From Paenarthrobacter nicotinovorans (GTDB lineage: Bacteria > Actinomycetota > Actinomycetes > Actinomycetales > Micrococcaceae): 64,000 nucleotides of DNA. Below are positions 44,536 to 53,537 of this stretch, piece after piece. The notes below the pieces were generated by a model. The model did not search any database. It worked only from the letters and a program-made list of their open reading frames with translations, and was not told the origin of the DNA. Numbering within the stretch: the first letter of the stretch is position 1; each line of letters starts with the position of its first letter. The stretch spans positions 992,001 to 1,056,000 of the forward strand of contig NZ_CP089293.1 of the NCBI RefSeq assembly GCF_021919345.1, in the 5' to 3' direction. A program made the position numbers and the translations under genes.

Positions 44536-46509
44536 CTAGCCCACGTGGACCCAGGGGCGCCGGGTGATGTCCGGCTCGGCTTCCCGGAGCACTTCGCGGG
44601 TTACGGGCGCGATCTCCCCTTCGCCGAAGAAGAGGAAGCGGCTCAGGTTCGAAATCGGGTTGCCCTCAGTCCACCGGAAGTAGATGTGCGGCATGAAGCC
44701 GGTGACGTCGCGGATGTGGAGGAGTACTGCCGCCAGCGTGTTCGGCACATTGTTGCTGTGCACTTCCAGGATCTTGAACCCGTGCCGTTCCTTGCCCACC
44801 ACCTGGAGTTCCTGCTCGAAGTCTGAACTGTCGTCCACGATGATCTCGATGAAGACGGCGTCGCAGTCCAGGGGGAGGTGGTTGGCCTGCTGGGCGTGCT
44901 GCAGCTTCTCCCGGTACCTGTCGGCACTGAAGCGTTTGGGTTCGTGCGCGATGATCCGGACCGGTCCGTGCGTGTTGTTGGCCGTGAACTCCAGGGCCTT
45001 CCGGTCCATCTTGATGTGCGTGGCCCGCAGCTCGAATGCCCGCCTCATCCTGGAGACGAAGCTGACCACCAGAATGCCAAGGATGAACAGGGCGGCAATT
45101 TTCAGGCCGTCCGGGCGCTCGATGGAGTTGACCACGGTGGTGTAAACGAAGACCAGGGAAATGAGGCCGAAGCCGATGACCTGTGCTTTTTGCTTCCTTC
45201 GGCGTGCCGACAGCGTCACGGCGATGGACGCGGAAGTGATCAGGACCAGCACGCCAGTGGCATAGGCGCCACCCTGGGCATTGACATCAGCCTGGAAGAT
45301 GATGGTGACGATGAAGGCGATGACCGTGAAGACGAGGACCAGGGGGCGGAGTGCCCGCGCCCAGGCCGGTGCCATGCCGTAGCGCGGCAGGTACCTGGGA
45401 ACAAGGTTCAACAATCCGGCCATCGCGGAGGCACCGGCGAACCACAGAATGGCGATTGTGCTGATGTCGTAAACGGTTCCAAAGCCATCGCCCAAGAACT
45501 TATGCGCGAGGTAGGCAAGGGCGCGGCCATCGGCCTTTCCGCCGGGTTCGAATTCAGCGGCCGGAATCAACATGATCGTGGTGAAGCTGGAGGTGATGAG
45601 GAACGAGCTCATAATGATCGCGGCGGTGGTCAGGAGCTTGTGGGCACCCTTGATGCGGCCGGCCGGATTGGCTTCCGTGTCCGTGGCATGGCCTTTGATC
45701 TGGGGCATGACGGCGACGCCTGTTTCAAAACCCGAGAGGCCCAGCGCCAAGCGGGGGAACACCAGCAATGCCAGGGCGATCATCATGATCGGATCGCCGT
45801 GGGAGGTGGTCAAAGCAGTCCACCAGTCCGTGATGACGCGGGTCTCGGTGAAGACGTGGCCGATGGATACGGCGATGACCACAAGGTTGAGCATCAGGAA
45901 GGCGCCCACCAGGACGACGGCCACGTTGATGGCCTCCTTGAATCCGCGGAGGAAAACGATGCCCAGACCCGCGATGAGCGCCAGGGTGATGGCGACGTTC
46001 TGGCCTTCAAGGAAGTCCGGCGCGAACGGGTTCTCGATGAGGTGGGCCGTGGCGTCGGCAGCCGACAACGTAATGGTGATCATGAAGTCCGTGGCCGCGA
46101 AGCCAAGGAGTGCCAGGACGAAGAGCTTGCCGCCCCAGCGGGGGAGGAGCCGCTCCAGCATGGAAATGGAGCCCTCGCCGCGTGGACTTTCCTTTGCCAC
46201 CCGGCGGTAAACCGGCAGCGCTCCGGCCAGGGTTGCTGTGACCAGCAGCAACGTCGCCAGGGGAGAAAGCAGGCCCGCTGCCAGGGCGGCGATGGCGGGC
46301 TGGTATCCCAGCGTCGAGAAGTAGTCCAGGCCCGTGAGGCACATGACCTTCCACCAGGCCTGCGGCTTGTGGGACTCCGAGGGCTGGCCGTGGGGGCCTT
46401 GCCGCTTGCCTGAAGTGTCCGGCATTCCCTCAAGCAACCAGGGTTTGAGCTTGAAGGAATTCTTGGGCCGGTTGGCCGGGTCGGCCGGAGGCCTCGACAG
46501 GGTGGTCAC
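44536..46509 (-). CDS. APC-superfamily amino acid permease
   Basis: The 657-residue protein has about 12 membrane helices (residues 55-470, with [32 protein letters not shown]) and a cytoplasmic C-terminal region of about 180 residues ([40 protein letters not shown]). It probably imports an amino acid or related base. GTG 46509 has AAAGGA 4 bases upstream. It is divergent from the ureohydrolase gene, suggesting a shared control region. Confidence 0.88.
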   Translation of the reverse strand: MTTLSRPPADPANRPKNSFKLKPWLLEGMPDTSGKRQGPHGQPSESHKPQAWWKVMCLTGLDYFSTLGYQPAIAALAAGLLSPLATLLLVTATLAGALPVYRRVAKESPRGEGSISMLERLLPRWGGKLFVLALLGFAATDFMITITLSAADATAHLIENPFAPDFLEGQNVAITLALIAGLGIVFLRGFKEAINVAVVLVGAFLMLNLVVIAVSIGHVFTETRVITDWWTALTTSHGDPIMMIALALLVFPRLALGLSGFETGVAVMPQIKGHATDTEANPAGRIKGAHKLLTTAAIIMSSFLITSSFTTIMLIPAAEFEPGGKADGRALAYLAHKFLGDGFGTVYDISTIAILWFAGASAMAGLLNLVPRYLPRYGMAPAWARALRPLVLVFTVIAFIVTIIFQADVNAQGGAYATGVLVLITSASIAVTLSARRRKQKAQVIGFGLISLVFVYTTVVNSIERPDGLKIAALFILGILVVSFVSRMRRAFELRATHIKMDRKALEFTANNTHGPVRIIAHEPKRFSADRYREKLQHAQQANHLPLDCDAVFIEIIVDDSSDFEQELQVVGKERHGFKILEVHSNNVPNTLAAVLLHIRDVTGFMPHIYFRWTEGNPISNLSRFLFFGEGEIAPVTREVLREAEPDITRRPWVHVG

Positions 46510-46632
46510 GGTGTCCTTTCGCGCAGCACGGTACTGCTTCCGCATGGAGCGTATGGCCCGGTTCGACGCCGGGACACCGGTTTTTATGGAATCTTTACGC
46601 CTGCTGTGAGCGGCGTCTCATCCTTTTGGAAG

Positions 46633-46676
46633 GTTGTAAACAAGTGATGCATATTAGACAACTTTGAGTGTATGAT
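46633..46676. promoter_or_regulatory. Operator and promoter region of the ureohydrolase operon
   Basis: TTGTAAACAA (46634-46643) is an inverted repeat, and GTTGT (46633-46637) is also mirrored by ACAAC (46658-46662). The word AACAAGTGATG (about 46640-46649) resembles one in the symporter control region. TATGAT near 46671-46676 is a candidate -10. Confidence 0.45.
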
Positions 46677-46730
46677 GGGTGTCACAGTCCGCAGAATCAA
46701 TCCCCCTATTCACTCAAGGAGTGGCGTACT

Positions 46731-47792
46731 TTGGAAGAGCTCCGCATCGAGGCCAACGGCAACCTGGGCCCCATCGATTCATCCCGTATCCCGCGCTACG
46801 CCGGTGCCGCCACGTATGCCCGCCTGCCCCGCCTGGACCAGGTCTCCAAGGCCGACGTCACCGTGGTCGGCGTTCCCTTCGACTCCGGCGTTTCGTACCG
46901 CCCCGGAGCCCGCTTCGGCGCCAACCACGTGCGTGAGGCCAGCCGTCTGCTCCGCCCGTACAACCCGGCCTGGGACGTCAGCCCGTTCGAGAACATCCAG
47001 GTAGCCGACGCCGGCGACATGGCAGTGAACCCGTTCAACATCAACGAGGCCATCGAAACCATCCAGCAGAACGCCTTGGACCTCACGGCCAACGGCAGCA
47101 AGCTGGTCACCCTCGGCGGCGACCACACCATCGCCCTCCCGCTGCTCCGGGCAGCAGCGGAACGCGCAGGCGAACCCATCGCCATGCTGCACTTTGATGC
47201 CCACCTGGATACCTGGGACACCTACTTTGGCGCCGAATACACGCACGGTACGCCGTTCCGCCGGGCCGTCGAAGAAGGCATCCTGGACACGGAGGCCATC
47301 AGCCACGTCGGTACCCGCGGTCCGCTGTACGGCAAGAAGGACCTCGACGACGACCACCGCTTCGGTTTCGGAATCGTCACCTCCGCCGACGTCTACTACC
47401 AGGGCGTCCTGGAGACGGTGGCAAAGATCCGCGACCGCATCGGCAACCGCCCGCTGTACATCTCGGTGGACATCGATGTCCTTGATCCGGCCCACGCCCC
47501 CGGCACCGGCACCCCCGAAGCAGGCGGCATCACCAGCCGCGAACTGCTGGAGATCATCCGCGGCTTCCGCGGCATGAACCTCGTTGGCGCGGACGTGGTG
47601 GAAGTCGCCCCGGCCTACGACCACGCAGAAATCACCGGAGTCGCCGGCAGCCACGTTGCCTATGAACTGGTGACCCTCATGGCAGACAACGCCGTTGAAG
47701 GTGACCGCCACGGTGCCCCGAACGGCTACGCGCAGCAGGCCCTCGGCGCCCGCATCCAGGAAGTCGCACAGGCCATCGGAGGGCAGCGATGA
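46731..47792 (+). CDS. Agmatinase/guanidinobutyrase-family ureohydrolase
   Basis: The 353-residue manganese hydrolase releases urea from a guanidino compound. Metal-binding motifs are all present: [20 protein letters not shown] and [25 protein letters not shown] at 46731 is the start, with AAGGAG 9 bases upstream. It overlaps the TPP enzyme gene by 4 bp (ATGA). Agmatine, 4-guanidinobutyrate and 3-guanidinopropionate are possible substrates and cannot be told apart here; the TPP partner favours guanidinobutyrate. Often annotated speB in related genomes. Confidence 0.9.
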
Positions 47793-49492
47793 TCGATTTC
47801 GATCCTGGCACAGCAGCTCCCACCAAGGGGACCAACCAGCGCAACGGTGGGGACCTCGTCGTCGAGACCCTTGAAGCGCTGGGTGCCAAGACTGTTTTTG
47901 GTATCCCGGGCCAGCACGCCCTGGGTCTCTTTGATGCCATGGGCCGCGGCAACCTGCACTTCGTGTCCTCCCGTGTGGAGAACAACTCGGCGTTCGCAGC
48001 TGACGGCTACTCCCGTGCCACCGGCGAAGTCGGTGTGCTGTTCCTGTCCACCGGTCCGGGCGCGCTGACGTCCCTCGCCGGCCTCCAGGAAGCGTATGCC
48101 ACGGGTGTTCCCATGGTGGTTGTTGCCAGCCAGATCCCGCTCGACGGACTGGGCGCACGCCGCAAGGGTATGCTGCACCAACTCGATGACCAGAAGGCCT
48201 CGGCGGCGAACGTCACCAAGAGCCAGCGCCTCATCCAGCACGCCTCCGGCATTCCGTCGGCCATCCAGGACGCCTGGACCGAGGCCATCTCCTCGCCCCA
48301 GGGGCCGGTCTGGATCGAAATCCCGCAGAACGTCCTCCTGGATCCCATCATGGTTCCCCCGGTGGAAGACGCCCTCGCCGAAGCCTTCGACAACCCGCCC
48401 CGGGTGGAGCTGGTCCGCGAGGCCGTGAAGTGGCTTTCGACGGCGGAACGTCCGGCGATCATCGCAGGCGGCGGTACCCGCCGTGGCCGGGCCGAAAAGT
48501 CGCTGCTCTCGATCGCCGAGCAACTGCGCGCCCCGGTCATTTGCACCCCCGGCGGCAATGGCGCGTTCCCGTGGACCCATGAGCTGTCCCTGCAGTCGTG
48601 GATCGAGGACCGGTACATGACCGATATCCTCGAAGACGCCGACGTCCTGATCGTCATCGGCTCCTCCCTGGGCGAGGTGACGTCGAACTACTTCACCTTC
48701 GAACCCCGCGGCCGCATCATCCAGATCGACGCCGAGCCCCGCGTCCTCGAATCCAACAGGCCTGGCCTGGGCATCCGCGCCGACGCCGGCCAGGCCCTCG
48801 CGGCCCTCGACGAAGCGCTCAAAGCAGCCGGAGCCGCGAATGCAACAACGCGCTCCTGGCACGGAGCCGCTCCGGAAGATGTGGTCAAGGAATCCCTGGC
48901 GAAGGTCAAGGCCCGCCTGGAATCCCAGGACCTGGCCAAGGAGCTGAAGTTCATGTCGGACATCCGCGAGGCTGTCCCGGCTGACATGCAGACGTTCTGG
49001 GATATGACCATCTCCGCGTACTGGGGCTGGAGCTGCTGGGATGCCCGGCAGGGCCAGTTCCACTCCGCCCAGGGCGCCGGCGGGCTTGGTTATGGTTTCC
49101 CCGCGGCCATCGGCGGAGCCGTGGGCCTGGAAACCACGGGTAAACCCAGCAGGGTACTCGCCGTGTCCGGTGACGGCTCCTCCATGTACTCCATCTCGGA
49201 ACTCGCCACCGCCAAGCAGCACAACGTCCCGGTCACCTGGCTGATCGTCGACGACGGCGGCTACGGCATCCTGCGCGAGTACATGGTGGGCGCTTTCGGC
49301 CAGGCCACAGCCACCGAGCTCGCCCGCCCGGACTTCGTGAAGCTCGCTGAAGCCTTCGGTGTCCCGGCCCGCCGGGTTGCCCCGGAGGATGTCGGGGACG
49401 CGCTTAGGGCGTCCTTCGCAGCGGACGGACCCAACGTCGTCGTGGTTGAGACGCTGCTGAAGATGTTCGGCCCCACCCACCTGGACGACTAA
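47789..49492 (+). CDS. TPP-dependent enzyme, acetolactate-synthase/decarboxylase-like
   Basis: The 567-residue enzyme has the three domains of the pyruvate-decarboxylase family: N-terminal pyrimidine-binding ([32 protein letters not shown] with the catalytic Glu), central ([14 protein letters not shown]) and C-terminal diphosphate-binding ([31 protein letters not shown]). Tight coupling with a ureohydrolase fits AruI-type 2-ketoarginine decarboxylase, which yields 4-guanidinobutyraldehyde. Acetolactate synthase proper is less likely since no regulatory subunit or ilv gene is nearby. Confidence 0.85.
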
Positions 49493-49511
49493 GGCGATCA
49501 AGCCCCTAAAG

Positions 49512-49549
49512 AGTCAGCCCCCGCACGGAATACCGTGAGGGGGCTGACT
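49512..49549. terminator. Bidirectional terminator between TPP-enzyme and MHS genes
   Basis: AGTCAGCCCCC (49512-49522) pairs with GGGGGCTGACT (49539-49549), and inside it CACGG pairs with CCGTG, giving a stem of about 17 bp with one mismatch and a 4-base loop. It lies between convergent stops. Confidence 0.8.
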
Positions 49550-49582
49550 GCGTTGCGGGGATGCCGGCGGCAAGGGAAGCGG

Positions 49583-50911
49583 TTAGTCGAGTTCGCGTTG
49601 GGTGCCTTCGGGCGTGGCCTTCACGGCGATGGCCGATGCCAGCATGGCGGCAATCCAGAAGACCGCGATGAGCCAGATTCCACCGCCGGCGGCAAGGCTC
49701 AGTCCGGCTACGATCATGGGCGTGAAGCCCGCACCGATCATCGAGGCACCCTGGTAGGCCAGCGATGCTCCCGTGTAGCGGTTGCGGGTAGGGAACTGTT
49801 CGGCGACGTAAGCGGCAATCGGGCCGTACAGGAAGCCCTGGACCAGTCCGTTGCCCAGGATGATCGCGGCCGCGAAGCCCCACAACTCACCGTTGCTCAT
49901 CAGCACGAGGATCGGGTAGACCAGCACCGCGCCCAGGAGGGACGCGCCAATGAGGACACGACGCCGGCCGATCCGGTCGCTGAGGCGGGCGGAGTAGAAG
50001 CAGATCACCAGGGTCAGCAGCGCGGCAACAGCCTTGATGTTCAGGACACCGTTCTTGTCCGCCCCGCTCTCGACGGCGACGGAGACGCCCCACACCGTGG
50101 TCATGGACTGGCACACGTAGAACGAGGTGGTGGCCAGCAGGCCCAGGACTACGGCGCGGGGGTTGTTCTTCAGGACATCGAGCAAGGGCACCCGGCGCTG
50201 TTCGCCGGCAGCTTCCAGGCGCTGGAAGGCGGGTGTTTCGGCCACCTTGAGCCGGATGACCATGCCGACGACAATGAGCAATGCGCTCAGCAGGAACGGC
50301 ACGCGCCAACCCCACACGAGGAAGTCATTGCCGGAAACCGCGGCGAACAAGGACAGGGCAAGGGTGCCGAGAATGGCGCCGGCCGGTCCGCCGGCGTTGG
50401 CGAAGGCGGCCGCAAAACCGCGGTGCTTCTTGGGGGCGTGCTCGATCGCCATGAGCGCGGCACCACCCCACTCGCCACCGACGGCAACACCCTGGACCAG
50501 GCGGAGAAGGACCAAAGCCAGCGGCGCGGCCATGCCGATCTGGGCGGTGGTGGGCAGCAGGCCGATCGCCGTGGTGCCCAGTCCCATGATGAGCATGGAC
50601 AGGACCAGCATCTTCTTGCGGCCAAGTCGGTCACCGAAGTGTCCGAAAATCAGGCCGCCCACCGGCCGGGCAACGTATCCCACGGCGAGCGTGACGAACG
50701 AGGCGAACAAATCAAAGCCGGGGCCGAGGTTGGCGAAGAACACCTTGTTGAAGACCAGGCTTGCTGCCGTGGCGTAGAGAACGAAGTCGTAGTATTCGAT
50801 GGCGCTGCCAATGAAGCTGGATGCGAGGATGCGGCGCATGTCCTTGGTGTTCATGGACGCATCCGCCGAAGTGGCCGTGCCTGTCTTCGGGGCGGTTGGT
50901 GCTGAGCTCAT
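49583..50911 (-). CDS. MHS-family MFS transporter
   Basis: The 442-residue membrane protein has 12 predicted helices and the metabolite:H+ symporter signature (ASSFIGSAIEYYDFVLYATAASLVFNKVFF, GHFGDRLGRKKMLVLSM, VGGEWGGAALMAIEHAPKKHRG). The family imports carboxylates, betaine or shikimate. ATG 50911 has GAGGAAG 3 bases upstream. The MBL-fold gene lies 28 bp upstream on the same strand, so they form an operon. Confidence 0.92.
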   Translation of the reverse strand: MSSAPTAPKTGTATSADASMNTKDMRRILASSFIGSAIEYYDFVLYATAASLVFNKVFFANLGPGFDLFASFVTLAVGYVARPVGGLIFGHFGDRLGRKKMLVLSMLIMGLGTTAIGLLPTTAQIGMAAPLALVLLRLVQGVAVGGEWGGAALMAIEHAPKKHRGFAAAFANAGGPAGAILGTLALSLFAAVSGNDFLVWGWRVPFLLSALLIVVGMVIRLKVAETPAFQRLEAAGEQRRVPLLDVLKNNPRAVVLGLLATTSFYVCQSMTTVWGVSVAVESGADKNGVLNIKAVAALLTLVICFYSARLSDRIGRRRVLIGASLLGAVLVYPILVLMSNGELWGFAAAIILGNGLVQGFLYGPIAAYVAEQFPTRNRYTGASLAYQGASMIGAGFTPMIVAGLSLAAGGGIWLIAVFWIAAMLASAIAVKATPEGTQRELD

Positions 50912-50939
50912 GTGCTTCCTCAGTGTGGGTATTGGCTCG

Positions 50940-51968
50940 TCAGCGCTGACGGGCGAACGGGATGGTGTCGAGATCATTGGGAACCGTGAACGTCCCGGAG
51001 AAATGTTCCCCGGCTTCCCGCCATACGGCTTCGGAAGCGGAACCGGGCACGAGGTGGTGCAGGGCCAGGTGGCCGGCACCGGCAAGCTCGGCGAGCTTCG
51101 CGGCTTCGCGGACGCTGGTGTGGGACTTGTAGTGGTGGTCGCGGGAAGCCCGGCTGGACTCATCGGTCTTGTCTGCGTACAGCGACTCCACCCAGTTGAA
51201 GTCGATCGCTTCATGCAGCAGGAGGTCCGTGTCCTGCGCCAAGGTGATCATGTTTTGCGTGTAAGCGGTATCACCGGAAATGGTCACGGAACCCTCGGCG
51301 GTGTCGAAGCGGAAGGCGAATGCCGGGGCCACGGGAGGGTGTTCCACCAGGATCGCGGTCACGGTGACGAGTTCGTCGCGGTAGACCTCGAAGGGTTCCA
51401 TGTCCGGCGTCGGGTTGTTGTTGGGGTGGTAGCCCGATTCCGCCGGGATCCGGATGTCTTCGGCGTGGAAGATGTCCAAGGGGCTGGGCCGCAGGCTGTC
51501 CAGGATGCGGTCGTTGAGGTCGGTGGCGTGCGCTTTCATGAGCTGCTCGAACATCTGCCGGGTACCCGGCGTCGGATTTTCAGGCGCCAGCGGCTGAGGC
51601 TCGACGACGGCGCGCGGCGACACGGCGGGCAGCTCGCCGCGGTTGCCCGGTCCAATGATCTTTACGGGGGAGTCGAGGCGGTCTGTCAGGGCGTAGAGGC
51701 CGAAGATTCCCAGCCCGGCGAGATCGTAGACGTGGTCCGAGTGCAGGTGCGTGATGAAGAGTGCCCGGAGGTCCTTGAGCTGCAAGCCGGACTGGCTGAG
51801 CCGCCGTCCGGCGCCCTGGCCGAAATCCACCAGGTAGAAAGCATCCCCCACCACCACGGCGGTGGCGATCCCGGTGCGCTCGCCGGTGTCAGCCGCTGCC
51901 CACCATCGCGGTCCGCCGGCCGTTCCGAGGGTGACGATGTGCGGCTTCAGGGATGACGTCGGTGTCAT
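50940..51968 (-). CDS. Metallo-beta-lactamase-fold hydrolase
   Basis: The 342-residue protein has the zinc motif THLHSDHVYDLAGLG (HxHxDH), a later ISGDTAYTQNMITLAQ and LLHEAID, and the final ALHHLVPG, consistent with two bound metals. It resembles ribonuclease-Z-like or arylsulfatase-like hydrolases of small esters. No signal peptide is visible. ATG 51968 has AAAGGAG 5 bases upstream. It is divergent from the LysR gene, which likely controls it with the MHS carrier. Confidence 0.88.
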   Translation of the reverse strand: MTPTSSLKPHIVTLGTAGGPRWWAAADTGERTGIATAVVVGDAFYLVDFGQGAGRRLSQSGLQLKDLRALFITHLHSDHVYDLAGLGIFGLYALTDRLDSPVKIIGPGNRGELPAVSPRAVVEPQPLAPENPTPGTRQMFEQLMKAHATDLNDRILDSLRPSPLDIFHAEDIRIPAESGYHPNNNPTPDMEPFEVYRDELVTVTAILVEHPPVAPAFAFRFDTAEGSVTISGDTAYTQNMITLAQDTDLLLHEAIDFNWVESLYADKTDESSRASRDHHYKSHTSVREAAKLAELAGAGHLALHHLVPGSASEAVWREAGEHFSGTFTVPNDLDTIPFARQR

Positions 51969-52061
51969 GGATGCTCCTTTGACTGAATGGGCTTTCTTCC
52001 AGTGTGGTGCGGACCACGTCACTTGTATAATCAATCAATTCAAAGAAGTTCATAAGGAGAA
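51969..52061. promoter_or_regulatory. Divergent promoter between MBL-fold and LysR genes
   Basis: TATAAT at 52025-52030 is a good -10 element for the LysR gene, and AAGGAG lies just before its ATG. The AT-rich stretch from 52023 to 52050 holds ATCAATCAATTCAAAG, a plausible LysR binding region between the two genes. Confidence 0.5.
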
Positions 52062-52970
52062 TTGATGGGTGAGTTTACGCTTCGGCAGCTGGAATATTTC
52101 GTGGCCGTGCTGGACCACGGTTCGCTCACCAAGGCCGCCAGTGAAAGCAATATCTCCCAGGCTGCCGCATCCATGGCCATCGCCCAGTTGGAGAAAAACC
52201 TTGGCCTGGACCTGCTGATCCGGACGCGCGCCAAGCGGGTGGAACCGACGCCGGCCGGAGTTGAGCTCGGCGTCCGGGCCCGGCGGATCCTCCGTGAAGC
52301 CGCAGATCTCCAGGGGGCACTTCGTGGTTCCCATGAGGACATGCGTGGTCGGGTCGCCATTGGCTGCATGATTGCCATCTCGCCTCGCTTGATTCCCGAG
52401 CTGATCCATGTCTTTGCGGCCAAATGGCCGGAGGTGGAGCTCGACTTCGTGGAGGGAAACGCCGAAGAGCTGCAGCGTGCCGTGGGGGAAGGCGAGTTGG
52501 ACGTTGCGTTCATCTATTCGCTCCAGGCGGTTCCCGGCGTCGAAATCCTGACGGTGGCTCCTTCCCGGCCGCAGTTCATGCTGGCCGCCGATCATCCTCT
52601 GGCCGGCAGTGCCTCGCTGCGCTTTGCCGATCTCGCCGATGAGGATGTGGTCCTGTTCGATGTTCCACCCAGCGCGGAGCGGGTCATCGCGATGTTCCAT
52701 TCGGCGGGCATCGAGCCGAAAGTGCGGTGGCGCAGCGTGGTGGCCCAGACAATCCGCGGCATCGTGGCCAGCGGCCGGGCGTACTCGGTGACGAATGTCT
52801 GGCCGGGAATCGAGTCCCTCTACACGGGTGCGCGTGTTGCGCTTGTCCCGATCGAGGACAAGGTGCCGGCGAACGAACTGGCAGCCGTAGTGGCGCCGGG
52901 CGTAAGCCGTCCGCGCCGCGTGGAGGAAGTCATCAACGCGGCCCGGGAGTTGACCCGCCCGGAGGCCTAG
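52062..52970 (+). CDS. LysR-family transcriptional regulator
   Basis: The 302-residue protein has an N-terminal winged HTH (about 1-60, LRQLEYFVAVLDHGSLTKAASESNISQAAASMAIAQLEKNLGLDLLIR) and a LysR substrate-binding domain (about 90-295). It is divergent from the MBL-fold/MHS operon, the usual arrangement for a regulator of the neighbouring genes. Confidence 0.93.
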   Translation: MMGEFTLRQLEYFVAVLDHGSLTKAASESNISQAAASMAIAQLEKNLGLDLLIRTRAKRVEPTPAGVELGVRARRILREAADLQGALRGSHEDMRGRVAIGCMIAISPRLIPELIHVFAAKWPEVELDFVEGNAEELQRAVGEGELDVAFIYSLQAVPGVEILTVAPSRPQFMLAADHPLAGSASLRFADLADEDVVLFDVPPSAERVIAMFHSAGIEPKVRWRSVVAQTIRGIVASGRAYSVTNVWPGIESLYTGARVALVPIEDKVPANELAAVVAPGVSRPRRVEEVINAARELTRPEA

Positions 52971-52989
52971 GCTCTTCCTTTAGTTTCCC

Positions 52990-53025
52990 AAAGCAATCAA
53001 TCTGCGTTATAGTTGCTTTAGGCAA
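52990..53025. promoter_or_regulatory. MarR-type operator overlapping the -10 element
   Basis: AAAGCAA (52990-52996) and TTGCTTT (53013-53019) form an inverted repeat around a -10 TATAGT (53008-53013). A nested TTGC-N5-GCAA repeat is at 53013-53025. Binding here would block the marR-pump promoter. Confidence 0.6.
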
Positions 53026-53044
53026 ACAAAAAGGGGTGTATTAC

Positions 53045-53527
53045 ATGTCTGTCGGTTCTGCCACAGCAACCGATCTTGTGCATCAGATCTTTGACCTGCA
53101 GCGGACTCTGCGCTGCGTGGTAACCGCGCACATGGCCCGCGTTCCCGACGTCGGAATGGCGGTCCAAGGGGTGATGCGGTTCATCGGCGAGGGGGAGACC
53201 CGTGCCACTCACCTGGCCGCGCGCCTTGGCGTGAGTGCGCCGGTACTGAGCCGCCACGTCGCGGAGCTCGAAGAACTCGGCTTCGTTACCAGGCGGCCGG
53301 ATCCCGCAGACGGCAGGGCGCAGCTTCTGGCCCTGACTGAACGCGGGACGGCGAAGCTGCACGAATTCGAAGAACAACGCAGCGTGAGACTGCGGGATTA
53401 CCTGGCGGATTGGAGCGAGGCTGACGCCCTCGAGGCCTCCCAGGTCATCAACAAACTCACCGAATCCCTCAAGGATTCAATCCGGGCAACGGCGGCCGGC
53501 TCCATCACAACAGACCAGACAGCTTAG
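53045..53527 (+). CDS. MarR-family transcriptional regulator
   Basis: The 160-residue protein has a winged HTH (about 40-105, TRATHLAARLGVSAPVLSRHVAELEELGFVTRRPDPADGRAQLLALTERG) in the usual MarR layout. AAAAGGGG precedes the ATG at 53045. It lies 10 bp upstream of the MFS pump, so it probably represses its own operon and is released by the pump substrate. Confidence 0.92.
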   Translation: MSVGSATATDLVHQIFDLQRTLRCVVTAHMARVPDVGMAVQGVMRFIGEGETRATHLAARLGVSAPVLSRHVAELEELGFVTRRPDPADGRAQLLALTERGTAKLHEFEEQRSVRLRDYLADWSEADALEASQVINKLTESLKDSIRATAAGSITTDQTA

Positions 53528-53537
53528 GAGCCCACGC

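Noticed and set aside
47789..49492. Calling the TPP enzyme acetolactate synthase (ilvB)
   Set aside because: No ilvN or other branched-chain gene is near and it is translationally coupled to a ureohydrolase, so a decarboxylase role fits better.
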